A DNA stretch of 35,612 bases from Flavobacteriaceae bacterium (GTDB lineage Bacteria > Bacteroidota > Bacteroidia > Flavobacteriales > Flavobacteriaceae): contig JAHEMZ010000022.1 in the NCBI GenBank assembly GCA_024643385.1, forward strand, positions 1-35,612, written 5' to 3'. Made by a program: the position numbers and the translations under genes. The notes below the pieces were generated by a model. It made no database searches. It saw only the letters and a list, made by a program, of their open reading frames with translations, and had not been told where the DNA came from. Numbering within the stretch: position 1 is the stretch's first letter; every line of letters starts with the position of its first letter. Shown piece after piece: positions 8,341 to 17,017 of this stretch.

Positions 8341-9447
8341 ATGACCGACGACTTACCCATTCGAAAAATCATTCATGTCGACATGGACGCCTTTTATGCA
8401 TCGGTTGAACAATTGGACAATCCCGAGTTGATAGGTAAACCGGTGGCAGTGGGTGGCGGTTCCAAGAGAGGAGTGGTGAGTGCCGCCAGCTATGAAGCCA
8501 GAAAATTTGGGGTAAGAAGTGCCATGAGCGGTGTGTTGGCACAAAAACTTTGTCCGGAATTGATCTTTGTCAAACCTCGTTTTGAGCGCTATACCGAACT
8601 GTCTCAAAAAATCAGGAAGATCTTTTATGAATATACAGATCTGGTAGAACCGCTCTCCCTGGATGAGGCGTATCTGGATGTGACTGAAAATAAAAAAGGG
8701 AACCCCAGTGCTACTTTGATCGCTCAAGAAATCCGGCAGAAAATAAAAGATGAGTTAGGTTTAAATGCTTCCGCAGGCATCTCTATCAACAAGTTCGTCG
8801 CTAAAGTAGCCAGTGACGTGAACAAGCCCAACGGTCAAAAAACAGTCCCCCCTGAAGAAGTTCTTCCTTTCTTGGAAAAATTAAACATTAAAAAATTCTA
8901 CGGGGTTGGGAAAGTGATGAAAGAGAAAATGTATCTCCATGGTATTTTTACCGGGAACGACCTCAAACAAAAGAGTATTGAATTTTTAGAAGAGCACTTT
9001 GGAAAGAGTGGAGCCTTTTATTACGAGGTGGTAAGAGGTATTCAAAAAAGCAGTGTGAAGCCTTCTCATACGCGTAAATCATTAGCCGCAGAACGCACCT
9101 TTAACGAGAATATCTCTTCGGAAATTTTTATGCTGGAGCGATTGGAGGGAATTGCGGAAGAAGTAGAAAGGCGCCTGGTCAAAAGCAAGGTCGCCGGAAA
9201 GACCGTTACCTTAAAAATCAAATACAGCGACTTCACCCTTCAGACCCGAAGTAAAACACTTCCCTTTTTTATTTCGAATAAGGAATTGATCCTTGAGAAC
9301 GTTAAAGATTTGTTATTTCAGTCTTCACTGAAAAATTCGGTACGCTTGTTGGGAATTAGCATCTCGAACCTGAACAATGAAACGAAGAAAAAAGTAGACT
9401 CTTCCTCAGAAGAAAGTATCGATGTTCAGCTGAAATTAGACTTTTAA
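8341..9447 (+). CDS. dinB: DNA polymerase IV (Y family)
   Basis: Low-fidelity translesion DNA polymerase. The palm active site is visible: IIHVDMDAFYASVE (D14) and PLSLDEAYLDVT (D108-E109). The little-finger domain occupies about 240-350. The C-terminus ends in QLKLDF, which fits the sliding-clamp-binding pentapeptide class (QLxLF), so recruitment by DnaN is expected. At 368 residues it is full length. The ATG at 8341 follows a TAATTTTG box so closely that the message may be leaderless. No LexA-like operator was recognised. Confidence 0.96.
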   Translation: MTDDLPIRKIIHVDMDAFYASVEQLDNPELIGKPVAVGGGSKRGVVSAASYEARKFGVRSAMSGVLAQKLCPELIFVKPRFERYTELSQKIRKIFYEYTDLVEPLSLDEAYLDVTENKKGNPSATLIAQEIRQKIKDELGLNASAGISINKFVAKVASDVNKPNGQKTVPPEEVLPFLEKLNIKKFYGVGKVMKEKMYLHGIFTGNDLKQKSIEFLEEHFGKSGAFYYEVVRGIQKSSVKPSHTRKSLAAERTFNENISSEIFMLERLEGIAEEVERRLVKSKVAGKTVTLKIKYSDFTLQTRSKTLPFFISNKELILENVKDLLFQSSLKNSVRLLGISISNLNNETKKKVDSSSEESIDVQLKLDF

Positions 9448-9537
9448 TAACCCTGTTCCATTTGAACTTAAAACAAGGGTAAAACCTATTACTTATGACA
9501 TGAAACTACTTTTTAGTAACCCTTAATTCAATCCCTT

Positions 9538-10338
9538 ATGAAAAAAGTAGTTTTAATTTTTGTCTCCGCAGTAATTCCTGCCACCCTATTTTCTTGCAAA
9601 GAAAATACCCCTAAAGAAGTCATCGTTCCTTCCGACGAAGAAAACAAGAACCCGAAACAAGAATTGGCGCTCGCCAACGATTCGAAAATAAACAAAGAGC
9701 CTCAATCTGATTATAGATACGTAACCGCCCTTAGTGGGTTAAGTTTGCGGGAATTCAACAATTTGCAAAGTGAAAAATTAGCGAAAATGCCTTACGGGAC
9801 TAAAGTGAAAGTGATTGCTTCGGAAGGAAAGCAAACCATGAATGTGTCCGGGATCAAAGGCGCCATGGATGAGGTAGAATTCAATCATAAGAAGGGTTTT
9901 GCGTTCAATGGATATTTGTCGAAGTTCTTCCCTCCCGAAAAAGATATTACGGTAAAAGGATACGCCCGTGAACTTCAACAACAGTTTCCTGCGGTTAACT
10001 ATTCAGAGACAACTTCGGGAACCGCCAGCAACCCTATTACAACGCAGACCTTAACTCTCCCCGACGCTCAATGGCATGAAGCATTTTCAACGGCGAAACA
10101 TTTATTTGATTTCCCAATGGAATTTGAATTCCCCAATCCAAAAGGAAAGGATTTGGAGATCATCTTGGATCCAGACGCTAAAAAAGGGGTTTGGACGTGT
10201 CAGCTGGAAATAACTAGAAAAGAGGATCTCTTGCAGAAAATTGAATATGTATTTGAGGCCGAAAAGTTCAGTGCAAAAGTAGTGATAGCGCCTGATGGAA
10301 CGAATATGAAAATTACCCGAACCGAAGAAGTTCGATAA
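9538..10338 (+). CDS. SH3-like lipoprotein, function unknown
   Basis: A 266-residue predicted lipoprotein: the signal ends in TLFSC (Cys20). A Lys/Glu/Asn-rich linker follows. Residues about 58-130 look like a bacterial SH3 (SH3b) fold, with YVTALSGLSLRE at the start, GTKVKVIA in the middle and KGFAFNGYLSKFFPP at the end. The C-terminal half is rich in beta strands (LEIILDPDAKKGVWTCQLEI) and I do not recognise it. SH3b domains in secreted bacterial proteins often bind cell-wall or peptide ligands. It stands alone behind dinB and is closed by a terminator. Confidence 0.8.
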   Translation: MKKVVLIFVSAVIPATLFSCKENTPKEVIVPSDEENKNPKQELALANDSKINKEPQSDYRYVTALSGLSLREFNNLQSEKLAKMPYGTKVKVIASEGKQTMNVSGIKGAMDEVEFNHKKGFAFNGYLSKFFPPEKDITVKGYARELQQQFPAVNYSETTSGTASNPITTQTLTLPDAQWHEAFSTAKHLFDFPMEFEFPNPKGKDLEIILDPDAKKGVWTCQLEITRKEDLLQKIEYVFEAEKFSAKVVIAPDGTNMKITRTEEVR

Positions 10339-10346
10339 ACAAAGAG

Positions 10347-10367
10347 CCGGGCAATGCCCGGTTTTTT
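10347..10367 (+). terminator. Intrinsic terminator after the SH3-like lipoprotein gene
   Basis: CCGGGC-AAT-GCCCGG forms a 6-bp GC stem with a 3-base loop, followed by six T. It lies 8 bases after the stop. Confidence 0.9.
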
Positions 10368-10390
10368 AATGGCCATGCCGAAATTCAGTA

Positions 10391-12049
10391 TTAAAACTGA
10401 AAGTAAATAAAAGGCTGGAAGTCGGATGAAAAAGCCTGATAGCACAATACACTCACCACCGTTGCGACCAATCCTTTTACCATCAGCGGGCTATTGGCGT
10501 AATACTTTTCTATGGTGTTTTTGCTGTTCTGAGGAAGCCAATGGGTAATGTAGCCTAATAGCATAATGATAAAAACCATTTTATAGTGAGACAGCACCTC
10601 CAGTGCGTTGTTCATATCCATATTATTGGCGATCTGACGATACCATTTGGCAATATGATCCATACTTTCCCCACGGAAATAAATCCGCACATAGGTAATA
10701 AAGAAAAAGGTGATCGCGATCTTCCAGGCATGGACCAACCAACCCCTGGCTGCCTCATACGGACTTACCTTCCTCCAGTATTTGTAAACGACGATTCCCA
10801 GTCCGTTCAATCCGCCCCAAAGCACGAATTTCCAGGAAGCACCATGCCATAGCCCTCCAATGAGCATGGTGAGCATCAAATTTATATTTGTATTGATATG
10901 GTTGGCTACGGAAGGAATTCGCCTTGCCAGTATCCCTAAAATCAACACCAAACTACCAATAATAAGGGTCGTCCAAAGATTTCCTAACGCAAAAACAACT
11001 CCGGTTAAGATCAGTCCGAGAATGACAAAAGAAGCCGTAGTACCCCGACGGTTGCCCCCCAACGGAATATATAGATAATCTCTTAACCAGGTGGAAAGGG
11101 AAATATGCCATCGTTTCCAAAAATCCCCGCAATTAATGGCCTTGTACGGTGAGTTGAAATTGATCGGCAATTGAAAGCCCATTAGCAATGCCAAACCTAT
11201 GGCAATGTCTGTGTATCCGGAAAAATCCCCATAAATTTGGAGGGAATACCCAAAAAGCGCCATGATATTGGTGAATCCCGAGTACATTTCAGGCGCGTCA
11301 AATACCTGATCCATAAAGTGCATGGCGATATAGTCTGCGAAGATCATTTTCTTAATTAATCCTTTCAGGATCATAAAACTCCCCCGGTTAAAGTGATCGG
11401 AAGTGACTTGAGTAGGTTTAATGATCTGAGGGACAAAATTCTCTGCCCTCACAATGGGTCCCGCCACTAATTGAGGAAAGAAACTCACATAAAAACCAAA
11501 ATCGACGATAGAGCGCAACGGTTTGATCTTGCGCCTATAAATATCTACGCTATAACTGATGGTCTGAAAGGTATAAAAGGAAATTCCCACCGGAAGGATG
11601 ATGGCATCCACCGTAAAGTAGGAGGTGTCTGAAAATCCATTGGCCCACACCGCCAGCCAGTTGACGACCTCATAGTTGGTGTGAAACAATTCATTGAAGG
11701 AATCAGTAAAAAAGTAGGCGTATTTGAAATAACTGAGGGTGAATAAATTAATACACACGCTTAAGGTCACCAGAACTTTTCTTTTAAGTTCGGTAGCGGA
11801 GAGATGAATATATTTCCCAATAAAATAATCAGAAACAGTACTAAAGAGCAATATCCCTACAAAGAGTCCGCTTGTTTTATAGTAAAAGAACAGGCTCACC
11901 AGCAATAAATAGGAATTTCTGAGATGGATACGCTTATACAGCAGCGCAAAGAGAAAATAGGCGATGGCAAAAAAGATCCAGAAATTTATTTGAGTAAATA
12001 TCAGAGGGAAGTCTTCTGAAAAACCGAGAATGTCGGAAAGTCTATTCAT
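10391..12049 (-). CDS. MBOAT family O-acyltransferase (AlgI-like)
   Basis: Polytopic membrane O-acyltransferase of the AlgI/DltB type, which passes acyl (usually acetyl) groups across the membrane to a polysaccharide or other exported acceptor. Many hydrophobic segments are visible along 552 residues. The family signatures are SFYTFQTISYSVDIYR, then DFWKRWHISLSTWLRDYLYI and the catalytic-His region GGLWHGASW (H402). The frame also opens at an upstream GTG, but ATG at 12047-12049 is preferred; it overlaps the SGNH gene stop by 8 bases (ATGAATAG). Together with the two SGNH-like proteins before it this forms an acetylation module comparable in logic to AlgI-AlgJ/AlgX. The acceptor is unknown, as no glycosyltransferase genes lie nearby. 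Confidence 0.93.
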   Translation of the reverse strand: MNRLSDILGFSEDFPLIFTQINFWIFFAIAYFLFALLYKRIHLRNSYLLLVSLFFYYKTSGLFVGILLFSTVSDYFIGKYIHLSATELKRKVLVTLSVCINLFTLSYFKYAYFFTDSFNELFHTNYEVVNWLAVWANGFSDTSYFTVDAIILPVGISFYTFQTISYSVDIYRRKIKPLRSIVDFGFYVSFFPQLVAGPIVRAENFVPQIIKPTQVTSDHFNRGSFMILKGLIKKMIFADYIAMHFMDQVFDAPEMYSGFTNIMALFGYSLQIYGDFSGYTDIAIGLALLMGFQLPINFNSPYKAINCGDFWKRWHISLSTWLRDYLYIPLGGNRRGTTASFVILGLILTGVVFALGNLWTTLIIGSLVLILGILARRIPSVANHINTNINLMLTMLIGGLWHGASWKFVLWGGLNGLGIVVYKYWRKVSPYEAARGWLVHAWKIAITFFFITYVRIYFRGESMDHIAKWYRQIANNMDMNNALEVLSHYKMVFIIMLLGYITHWLPQNSKNTIEKYYANSPLMVKGLVATVVSVLCYQAFSSDFQPFIYFQF

Positions 12050-13340
12050 CGGCGTTCTCACGAATTACTTTCAATAAGCTGCCCGGTTCTCTTCCGGTCG
12101 CTTTTTCCCATTCCGTCACAAAAGCTTCCATCAATAGATCGGATTTGATATGATACCCTTTTTGCGTAAAATGAATTCGGTCGCGGGGCATAAAATGATT
12201 TTGATACCATTTTTGGGAAGAGCGATAGCCTCCCATTACCTGATAAAAGTTCCAAACGGCCATGTGGTATTTTTGGGCCAATTCAACAATAACGGCCTCT
12301 GCTTTTGCCGTATTGGGATTGGCGACCTTTCGCTTGTAATAGGAGTCATTAGGAACTGTGAGCAAAATTGCACAATCGGGATTCACTCGCTGGATCAATT
12401 GCAGAAAAGCTTCATAATCACTTCTGAACTTTTCAGGATCGAAAGCAGCCGCAGGCATATAGGTGTCGTTGGTACCTATAGAGATGATAAACATATCTGG
12501 CTTATAAAGTTGCAATTGCTTCTCAAAAAATGCACTTCGTGCATAGGAAGGAAAATCAGCTCCATTCACACCGATACTGGTATATTCCACCCCCGGCTCA
12601 TCATTCATTAGTTCCATCCCCATTAAGAGAAAGGGTTCTGCAGCCAACGAATCTACCCGTCTCACTTCAAAATCGAAAGTCTGTTGGTTTTCTTTGAAGA
12701 AATACTCCACATAGTTTGTTTCCCTATCGATAAAAATACTGTCTACCAAGCTGGTGTCCACCGGGGTCACCTGATAACTCTCGTTCCAGGTATTATAAAA
12801 CAATCGGAATTTATTGAAATAGTAAGGTTTTTTATTGTAGCTCTTATGATTTGCCTCTACACTCACGGTATCAACTTCTTCATCAAAAATCGCAGTGATC
12901 CCTGCCAATCCCCAGGCGATGGAATCTTTCTTAAGGGAGCTGCGCTTACCCATCCATTTTGCGTCGGAAGTGATCCTATAGTTGGCCGGATTATTAGTGT
13001 TTGCCAATTTAAAAGGGAATACAAAGCCTCGTTGACTCATGGTATACTCACTACTGCTCTGTAGATAGGTGCGCAGTCGATTCGGATAGATGTCCGCCTG
13101 AATATGTGACCCACCAATATGAAAAATATGAACTTTCCTTTTATGACCGGCATAGACACTATCCAACGATAGAAAAAACCGCTGAAAATAACGAGATGAA
13201 TCTGCAAATTGAAAATTATTGACCTCTTTATTCACCAGGTTCGGGTGAATAGAAAGCACGCTATCCAATACATAGTGCTGAGCATTAGATGGAAAAGTTG
13301 CTATCAATAAAAGGATCCATAAAACTCGGTGCATTTTCAT
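12042..13340 (-). CDS. Secreted SGNH/GDSL hydrolase-like protein
   Basis: A 432-residue protein with an N-terminal signal peptide (cleavage likely after PSNA). The SGNH fold elements are present: block I as HIFHIGGSHIQAD, with the nucleophile Ser at residue 78 in a GSH rather than the usual GDS setting; the Asn block IISIGTNDTY; and the catalytic dyad in DRIHFTQKGYH (D387, H390). Partners of MBOAT proteins of this kind act as periplasmic acetyl-transferring enzymes or esterases. It lies 12 bases after the larger SGNH-like gene and overlaps the MBOAT gene. The acceptor cannot be inferred. Confidence 0.85.
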   Translation of the reverse strand: MKMHRVLWILLLIATFPSNAQHYVLDSVLSIHPNLVNKEVNNFQFADSSRYFQRFFLSLDSVYAGHKRKVHIFHIGGSHIQADIYPNRLRTYLQSSSEYTMSQRGFVFPFKLANTNNPANYRITSDAKWMGKRSSLKKDSIAWGLAGITAIFDEEVDTVSVEANHKSYNKKPYYFNKFRLFYNTWNESYQVTPVDTSLVDSIFIDRETNYVEYFFKENQQTFDFEVRRVDSLAAEPFLLMGMELMNDEPGVEYTSIGVNGADFPSYARSAFFEKQLQLYKPDMFIISIGTNDTYMPAAAFDPEKFRSDYEAFLQLIQRVNPDCAILLTVPNDSYYKRKVANPNTAKAEAVIVELAQKYHMAVWNFYQVMGGYRSSQKWYQNHFMPRDRIHFTQKGYHIKSDLLMEAFVTEWEKATGREPGSLLKVIRENADE

Positions 13341-13352
13341 AGTATCATCAAA

Positions 13353-14810
13353 TTAATTTTTCAGATCAAGTTGTAAGGCGGTGAAAAACAATTCAGAAAT
13401 TATTCGATATCCATTCCCTGTAAAGTGGGTATAATCGGTACTTGCCAGTTCCTGATCCACCCAATAAGGCATCGAGTTCTCGCCACCCATAGCATCAAAC
13501 AAACTCCAAAAGGCAATATTGTTCGAGATACAGGTTTCTTTTAATTTTTTGTTCAAATACGGCAATAACGGATACGTCAGACGATTGCCATTTACGGAAG
13601 TAGACATATCCGAAGGCCCAATAAATAGTACTGTCGCTTCAGGGTTATTTTTACGTACCCAGTTGATATTGGAAAGTACGTATTTTGCATAATTATCCAC
13701 TGCTTTCTCATCTTTTAAATAAGGAACGGTATTTCCTCCATATTGAAAGATAAATACTTTGGGTTGCAGCTCATTCACCATTTGTTTGAAGGCGGTTCGA
13801 TCTTGACTTACGAAGATGGTTCCCGAGGCTCCTCGCATCGCCACATTATCCAATGAGATCCCGTCAGGACCGTCTAAGGTAATTCCATAAAAGTCGGGAC
13901 TCATGGCGCTTTCGAGCTCAATTACTATATTTTGTGGTGTAGAAGGGAACTCCAACTGATATTGATGATATTGACCATCTCTTTGAAGGGAATCACTTTT
14001 AATGAGCGTTCCATCCTGATAGACCTTGATCCGGGTGGGTGAGTGACAATCTCCGTAATGTAACCCAACACGGGTATATTTGGCAAGCTTACTGTACATT
14101 CGTTTGGATGGATTGATACGAATGGTCGCTTTCTCTAATTTGGGTTCGTAAGTAGTAAGTGAATCATTAGGAGCGATATAGGGATGAAATCTGGAAATTG
14201 AGGTATAGAGGCCATATTTACGATGCTCCATTTTCTCCTGATTAGGATCAAAAGCAGCATAACGAAGCCAGTTTTCTGAAGGTATCACCTCAGCACTGAT
14301 CTGCTCGTAAACCTGCTTAATGGGAATAAATCCCGGACCTGAACCGCCGTACATTCCTTGTAGCCGATTTCTAACATAGGCCGAAATTCGATCCCCTTCT
14401 AATTGTGAATCGCCGTAATGAACGATTCGGCATGCCCCATCGGTAAGTTGGGAAAGTAAGGTCGTAAGGAATTGATGCTTGTTGTCGGGATAAGCGATAC
14501 GAACAATTTTAGTGGAATCAATAATTGAAAAATCGGGAGCAGTCGGAATCTCTTCTACCATTTCGGCAGCGTCGTCGGACACTACGGGCTGAATGTTCTG
14601 TACGATACTATCAATTTGATTTTTATTATCCAATAGCGTCTGCGGATGGAGAAAGCTTTGAAATTTGGGGTATTTCAGTGTTGTAAACCCCAAAGAAAAG
14701 CCTTCTTCCCGGATGCCGGCCTTCGTTTCTAGCGACTCACTGACAGCAGTGAGTGCCAGCAAAGCCAACAACACCATAAAAATAAATAGGCTTGCTTTTT
14801 TTGGATTCAT
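13353..14810 (-). CDS. SGNH/GDSL hydrolase-like membrane-anchored protein
   Basis: A 485-residue protein, first gene of the acetylation module. An N-terminal membrane segment (SLFIFMVLLALLALTAVS) anchors it or acts as an uncleaved signal. Block I is IVHYGDSQLEGDR with the nucleophile at S135. The Asn block may be the FQYGGNT region. The dyad is DYTHFTGNGY (D459, H462). A jelly-roll-like stretch sits between (about 240-300), as in some two-domain acetylesterases. The frame also opens at a GTG four codons earlier; the ATG at 14808-14810 is preferred. It is not obviously a duplicate of the next gene, as the two align only at the active-site blocks. Its role is probably acetyl transfer or removal with the MBOAT protein. 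Confidence 0.82.
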   Translation of the reverse strand: MNPKKASLFIFMVLLALLALTAVSESLETKAGIREEGFSLGFTTLKYPKFQSFLHPQTLLDNKNQIDSIVQNIQPVVSDDAAEMVEEIPTAPDFSIIDSTKIVRIAYPDNKHQFLTTLLSQLTDGACRIVHYGDSQLEGDRISAYVRNRLQGMYGGSGPGFIPIKQVYEQISAEVIPSENWLRYAAFDPNQEKMEHRKYGLYTSISRFHPYIAPNDSLTTYEPKLEKATIRINPSKRMYSKLAKYTRVGLHYGDCHSPTRIKVYQDGTLIKSDSLQRDGQYHQYQLEFPSTPQNIVIELESAMSPDFYGITLDGPDGISLDNVAMRGASGTIFVSQDRTAFKQMVNELQPKVFIFQYGGNTVPYLKDEKAVDNYAKYVLSNINWVRKNNPEATVLFIGPSDMSTSVNGNRLTYPLLPYLNKKLKETCISNNIAFWSLFDAMGGENSMPYWVDQELASTDYTHFTGNGYRIISELFFTALQLDLKN

Positions 14811-14853
14811 CTGTTTTGTCACGGACCATTTTTGCCTGAGGTGATCAAACTAA

Positions 14854-14885
14854 CAAATTTATCCTATAATTTCATCGGAAACCAA
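14854..14885 (-). promoter_or_regulatory. Promoter of the SGNH-SGNH-MBOAT module
   Basis: On the minus strand a TTG lies 21 bases upstream of TAAATTTG, matching the Bacteroidota pattern TTG-N(19-21)-TAnnTTTG. The -7 box is about 45 bases before the ATG of the first SGNH-like gene. Confidence 0.55.
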
Positions 14886-14940
14886 CGAAATTTTATTCCT
14901 CTAGGATGCAATTCATATAAAAAATCAAACAGTCTGTAAT

Positions 14941-14965
14941 TTTTAAATAGGACAAAAGTGCCTAT
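14941..14965 (-). terminator. Weak terminator candidate after pyk
   Basis: On the minus strand ATAGG and CCTAT form a 5-bp stem with a 9-base loop, followed by a short A/T-rich tail without a long T run. It would end the acpP-to-pyk transcript, but the structure is weak. Confidence 0.3.
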
Positions 14966-14996
14966 CAAGTGCATGGGTCAAACAAAATAATAGCGC

Positions 14997-16424
14997 TTAT
15001 GCCTGTGAAATTCGCAGGGTATTCACCATTCCTTTTTCCACAATCGGCATTGCCGCCAAATTAATGAGGTAATCTCCTTTTACCACGTATCCTTTTTCGA
15101 AAGCAATTCGATTAACATCATCCACGGTTTCATCCGTACTCACATATTTATCATAGTAAAATGCTTTTACCCCCCAAAGTAAGTTAAGACGGGAGAGTAT
15201 TCGTTTATTGGAAGTAAATACTAATATATACGAAGCCGGTCTCCATGCAGAGATCTGAAAAGCTGTATATCCACTATTTGTGAGCGTACAGATCGCTTTG
15301 GCCTCAATTTCATCGGCCATTTTCGCCGCGTGATAACAAACTGATTTCGTGATGTATCGATTGGTTCGAACATTAGGAGGCGTATGGGGCACTTTAATCA
15401 AATCACTGTTCTCAACGGTCATGCATATATTAGCCATTTTTTGGATTACTTCCACGGGGTATTTCCCCACAGAGGTTTCTCCTGAAAGCATTACGGCATC
15501 TGCTCCGTCCATCACACTGTTGGCAACATCATTTACTTCTGCTCTGGTAGGTGTCAGCGATGTGATCATGGTCTCCATCATTTGCGTCGCAATGATTACA
15601 GGGATTCGTGCCCTTTTTGCCGTAAGCACTAATTGTTTTTGAATTAGCGGTACATCGGCCGCAGGAACCTCAACGCCTAAATCTCCCCGAGCAACCATTA
15701 AACCATCGCAAAAAGAGACAATTGTGTCGATGTTCTTAACGGCTTCCGGTTTTTCAATTTTTGCTATAATAGGTATTTTATAGTCACTATGTGCTTCAAT
15801 AAGTGCCTGTAACTCCTTTAGATCTTCCGCATGTCGTACAAAGGACAAAGCGATCCAATCCACTTCAAGGCTAATAGCAAAAATGGCATCCTCCTTATCC
15901 TTTACAGTCAAGGCGGGTAATGAAATATTCGTATTAGGTAAGTTCACTCCTTTTTTAGAGCGTAAAGGTCCTCCTTGCAGGACTTTGGTCATAACTTTAT
16001 CCTTTCCGTTCGTATTGATCACTTCAAAGATCAATTTCCCGTCGTCTAAAAGGATCCGTTCACCCGCTTTTACATCCGCAGGGAAATTATTGTAATTCAT
16101 ATAGACCCTACTTTTGGTCCCTTCAAACTCCTTTCCTGTACAAAATTCTATTTGATCTCCTGGGTTAACCACCACCTCTTCTTTCATGACCCCCACGCGT
16201 AGTTTAGGCCCTTGTAAATCGGCTAAAATTGCCGTAGAGGTTCCCAATTCTTGTTCAATTTCACGAATCATTTCTACCCGTTTCTTCACCTCTCCATAAT
16301 CGGCATGTGAAAAATTGATCCGGAATACATTGACGCCTTCCTCAATCATTGCTTTGAGTATTTTTTTATCGCTGGTTGCGGGCCCGAGGGTCGCAACGAT
16401 CTTTGTCTTTTTTTGAATGGGCAT
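14997..16424 (-). CDS. pyk: Pyruvate kinase
   Basis: Catalyses phosphoenolpyruvate plus ADP to pyruvate plus ATP, the last step of glycolysis. It is 475 residues, the standard bacterial length. The N-terminal KIVATLGPATSD and FRINFSHADYGEV, the metal- and substrate-binding signature IPIIAKIEKPEAV, and GDLGVEVPAADVP with IIATQMMETMI are all intact. The start overlaps the stop of the IPExxxVDY gene by one base (TAATG), indicating translational coupling. It is the last gene of the acpP-fabF-rnc cluster. Confidence 0.98.
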   Translation of the reverse strand: MPIQKKTKIVATLGPATSDKKILKAMIEEGVNVFRINFSHADYGEVKKRVEMIREIEQELGTSTAILADLQGPKLRVGVMKEEVVVNPGDQIEFCTGKEFEGTKSRVYMNYNNFPADVKAGERILLDDGKLIFEVINTNGKDKVMTKVLQGGPLRSKKGVNLPNTNISLPALTVKDKEDAIFAISLEVDWIALSFVRHAEDLKELQALIEAHSDYKIPIIAKIEKPEAVKNIDTIVSFCDGLMVARGDLGVEVPAADVPLIQKQLVLTAKRARIPVIIATQMMETMITSLTPTRAEVNDVANSVMDGADAVMLSGETSVGKYPVEVIQKMANICMTVENSDLIKVPHTPPNVRTNRYITKSVCYHAAKMADEIEAKAICTLTNSGYTAFQISAWRPASYILVFTSNKRILSRLNLLWGVKAFYYDKYVSTDETVDDVNRIAFEKGYVVKGDYLINLAAMPIVEKGMVNTLRISQA

Positions 16425-16930
16425 TAGTGAAATATTAGGTTTTTAATTGACTTTATTTGTTCTTTTTCCACTTCATAGCTGGAAATAACTTCTTTGATCT
16501 CATTTAATTGAGCTAAGGTTTTTCGAAGTGGAATGCTTTCCAGATCTGTTTCAATTTTAAGAAAAAAATCTACCTTTTTAAATTCCGGGAGGAGATAGGC
16601 AGTAACTGTTTTACCCGATTCCAGCTCATCGAAAAGTCCTCCCGCACTATTCAACTGAGCTACTTTCGATTTACATTTATTACTCACCAAATAATAGGTG
16701 GTATATTGAAATTCATCTTCGAATTTAAAGATAGGAAATGTGACTTCCAATCCATTGATACTGAAGTCCAGATCAACACGTCTTCGTTTAAGTTGAAGTC
16801 CTAAATGTCTATTTAACATGAAGGCCATCTTATAGGCTTCTTCACTACAATGTACGGCAATTAGATTATACTCCTCTTCCAGATCATCCTCTAACCACAA
16901 CTTATGTGCTGCCATTGATGCAAATTTCAT
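16424..16930 (-). CDS. IPExxxVDY family protein
   Basis: A 168-residue protein of a Bacteroidota-restricted family named after its motif, seen here as LLPEFKKVDFFLKI near residues 115-128 (Leu and Phe in place of the usual Ile and Tyr). No enzyme signature is present; function is unknown. A second in-frame ATG five codons in (16913-16915, MAAHKLWLEDD) resembles the usual family N-terminus and may be the true start; neither start has a clear ribosome site. It sits between rnc and pyk. An 87-base gap separates it from rnc. Confidence 0.85.
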   Translation of the reverse strand: MKFASMAAHKLWLEDDLEEEYNLIAVHCSEEAYKMAFMLNRHLGLQLKRRRVDLDFSINGLEVTFPIFKFEDEFQYTTYYLVSNKCKSKVAQLNSAGGLFDELESGKTVTAYLLPEFKKVDFFLKIETDLESIPLRKTLAQLNEIKEVISSYEVEKEQIKSIKNLIFH

Positions 16931-17017
16931 TAAAAATAATAATTGTTTTGCTCACAGGGTGAATCCTGTCATGAAATTTGAATGAATAGCTACCGAAAAC
17001 GTTATGGATTCTAAATT

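Noticed and set aside
9448-9537. A possible hairpin (ACCCTGTT with AACAAGGGT) after dinB
   Set aside because: It needs a bulge and a long loop and is not followed by a T run, so it does not qualify as a terminator.
10339-10390. The terminator at 10347-10367 as one serving the MBOAT module as well
   Set aside because: Its minus-strand side lacks a comparable T run (only a mixed A/T tail), so it is assigned to the plus-strand gene only.
12150-12611. A 153-codon plus-strand frame opposite the smaller SGNH-like gene
   Set aside because: It lies entirely antisense to a gene with clear catalytic motifs and has no start signal or family resemblance.
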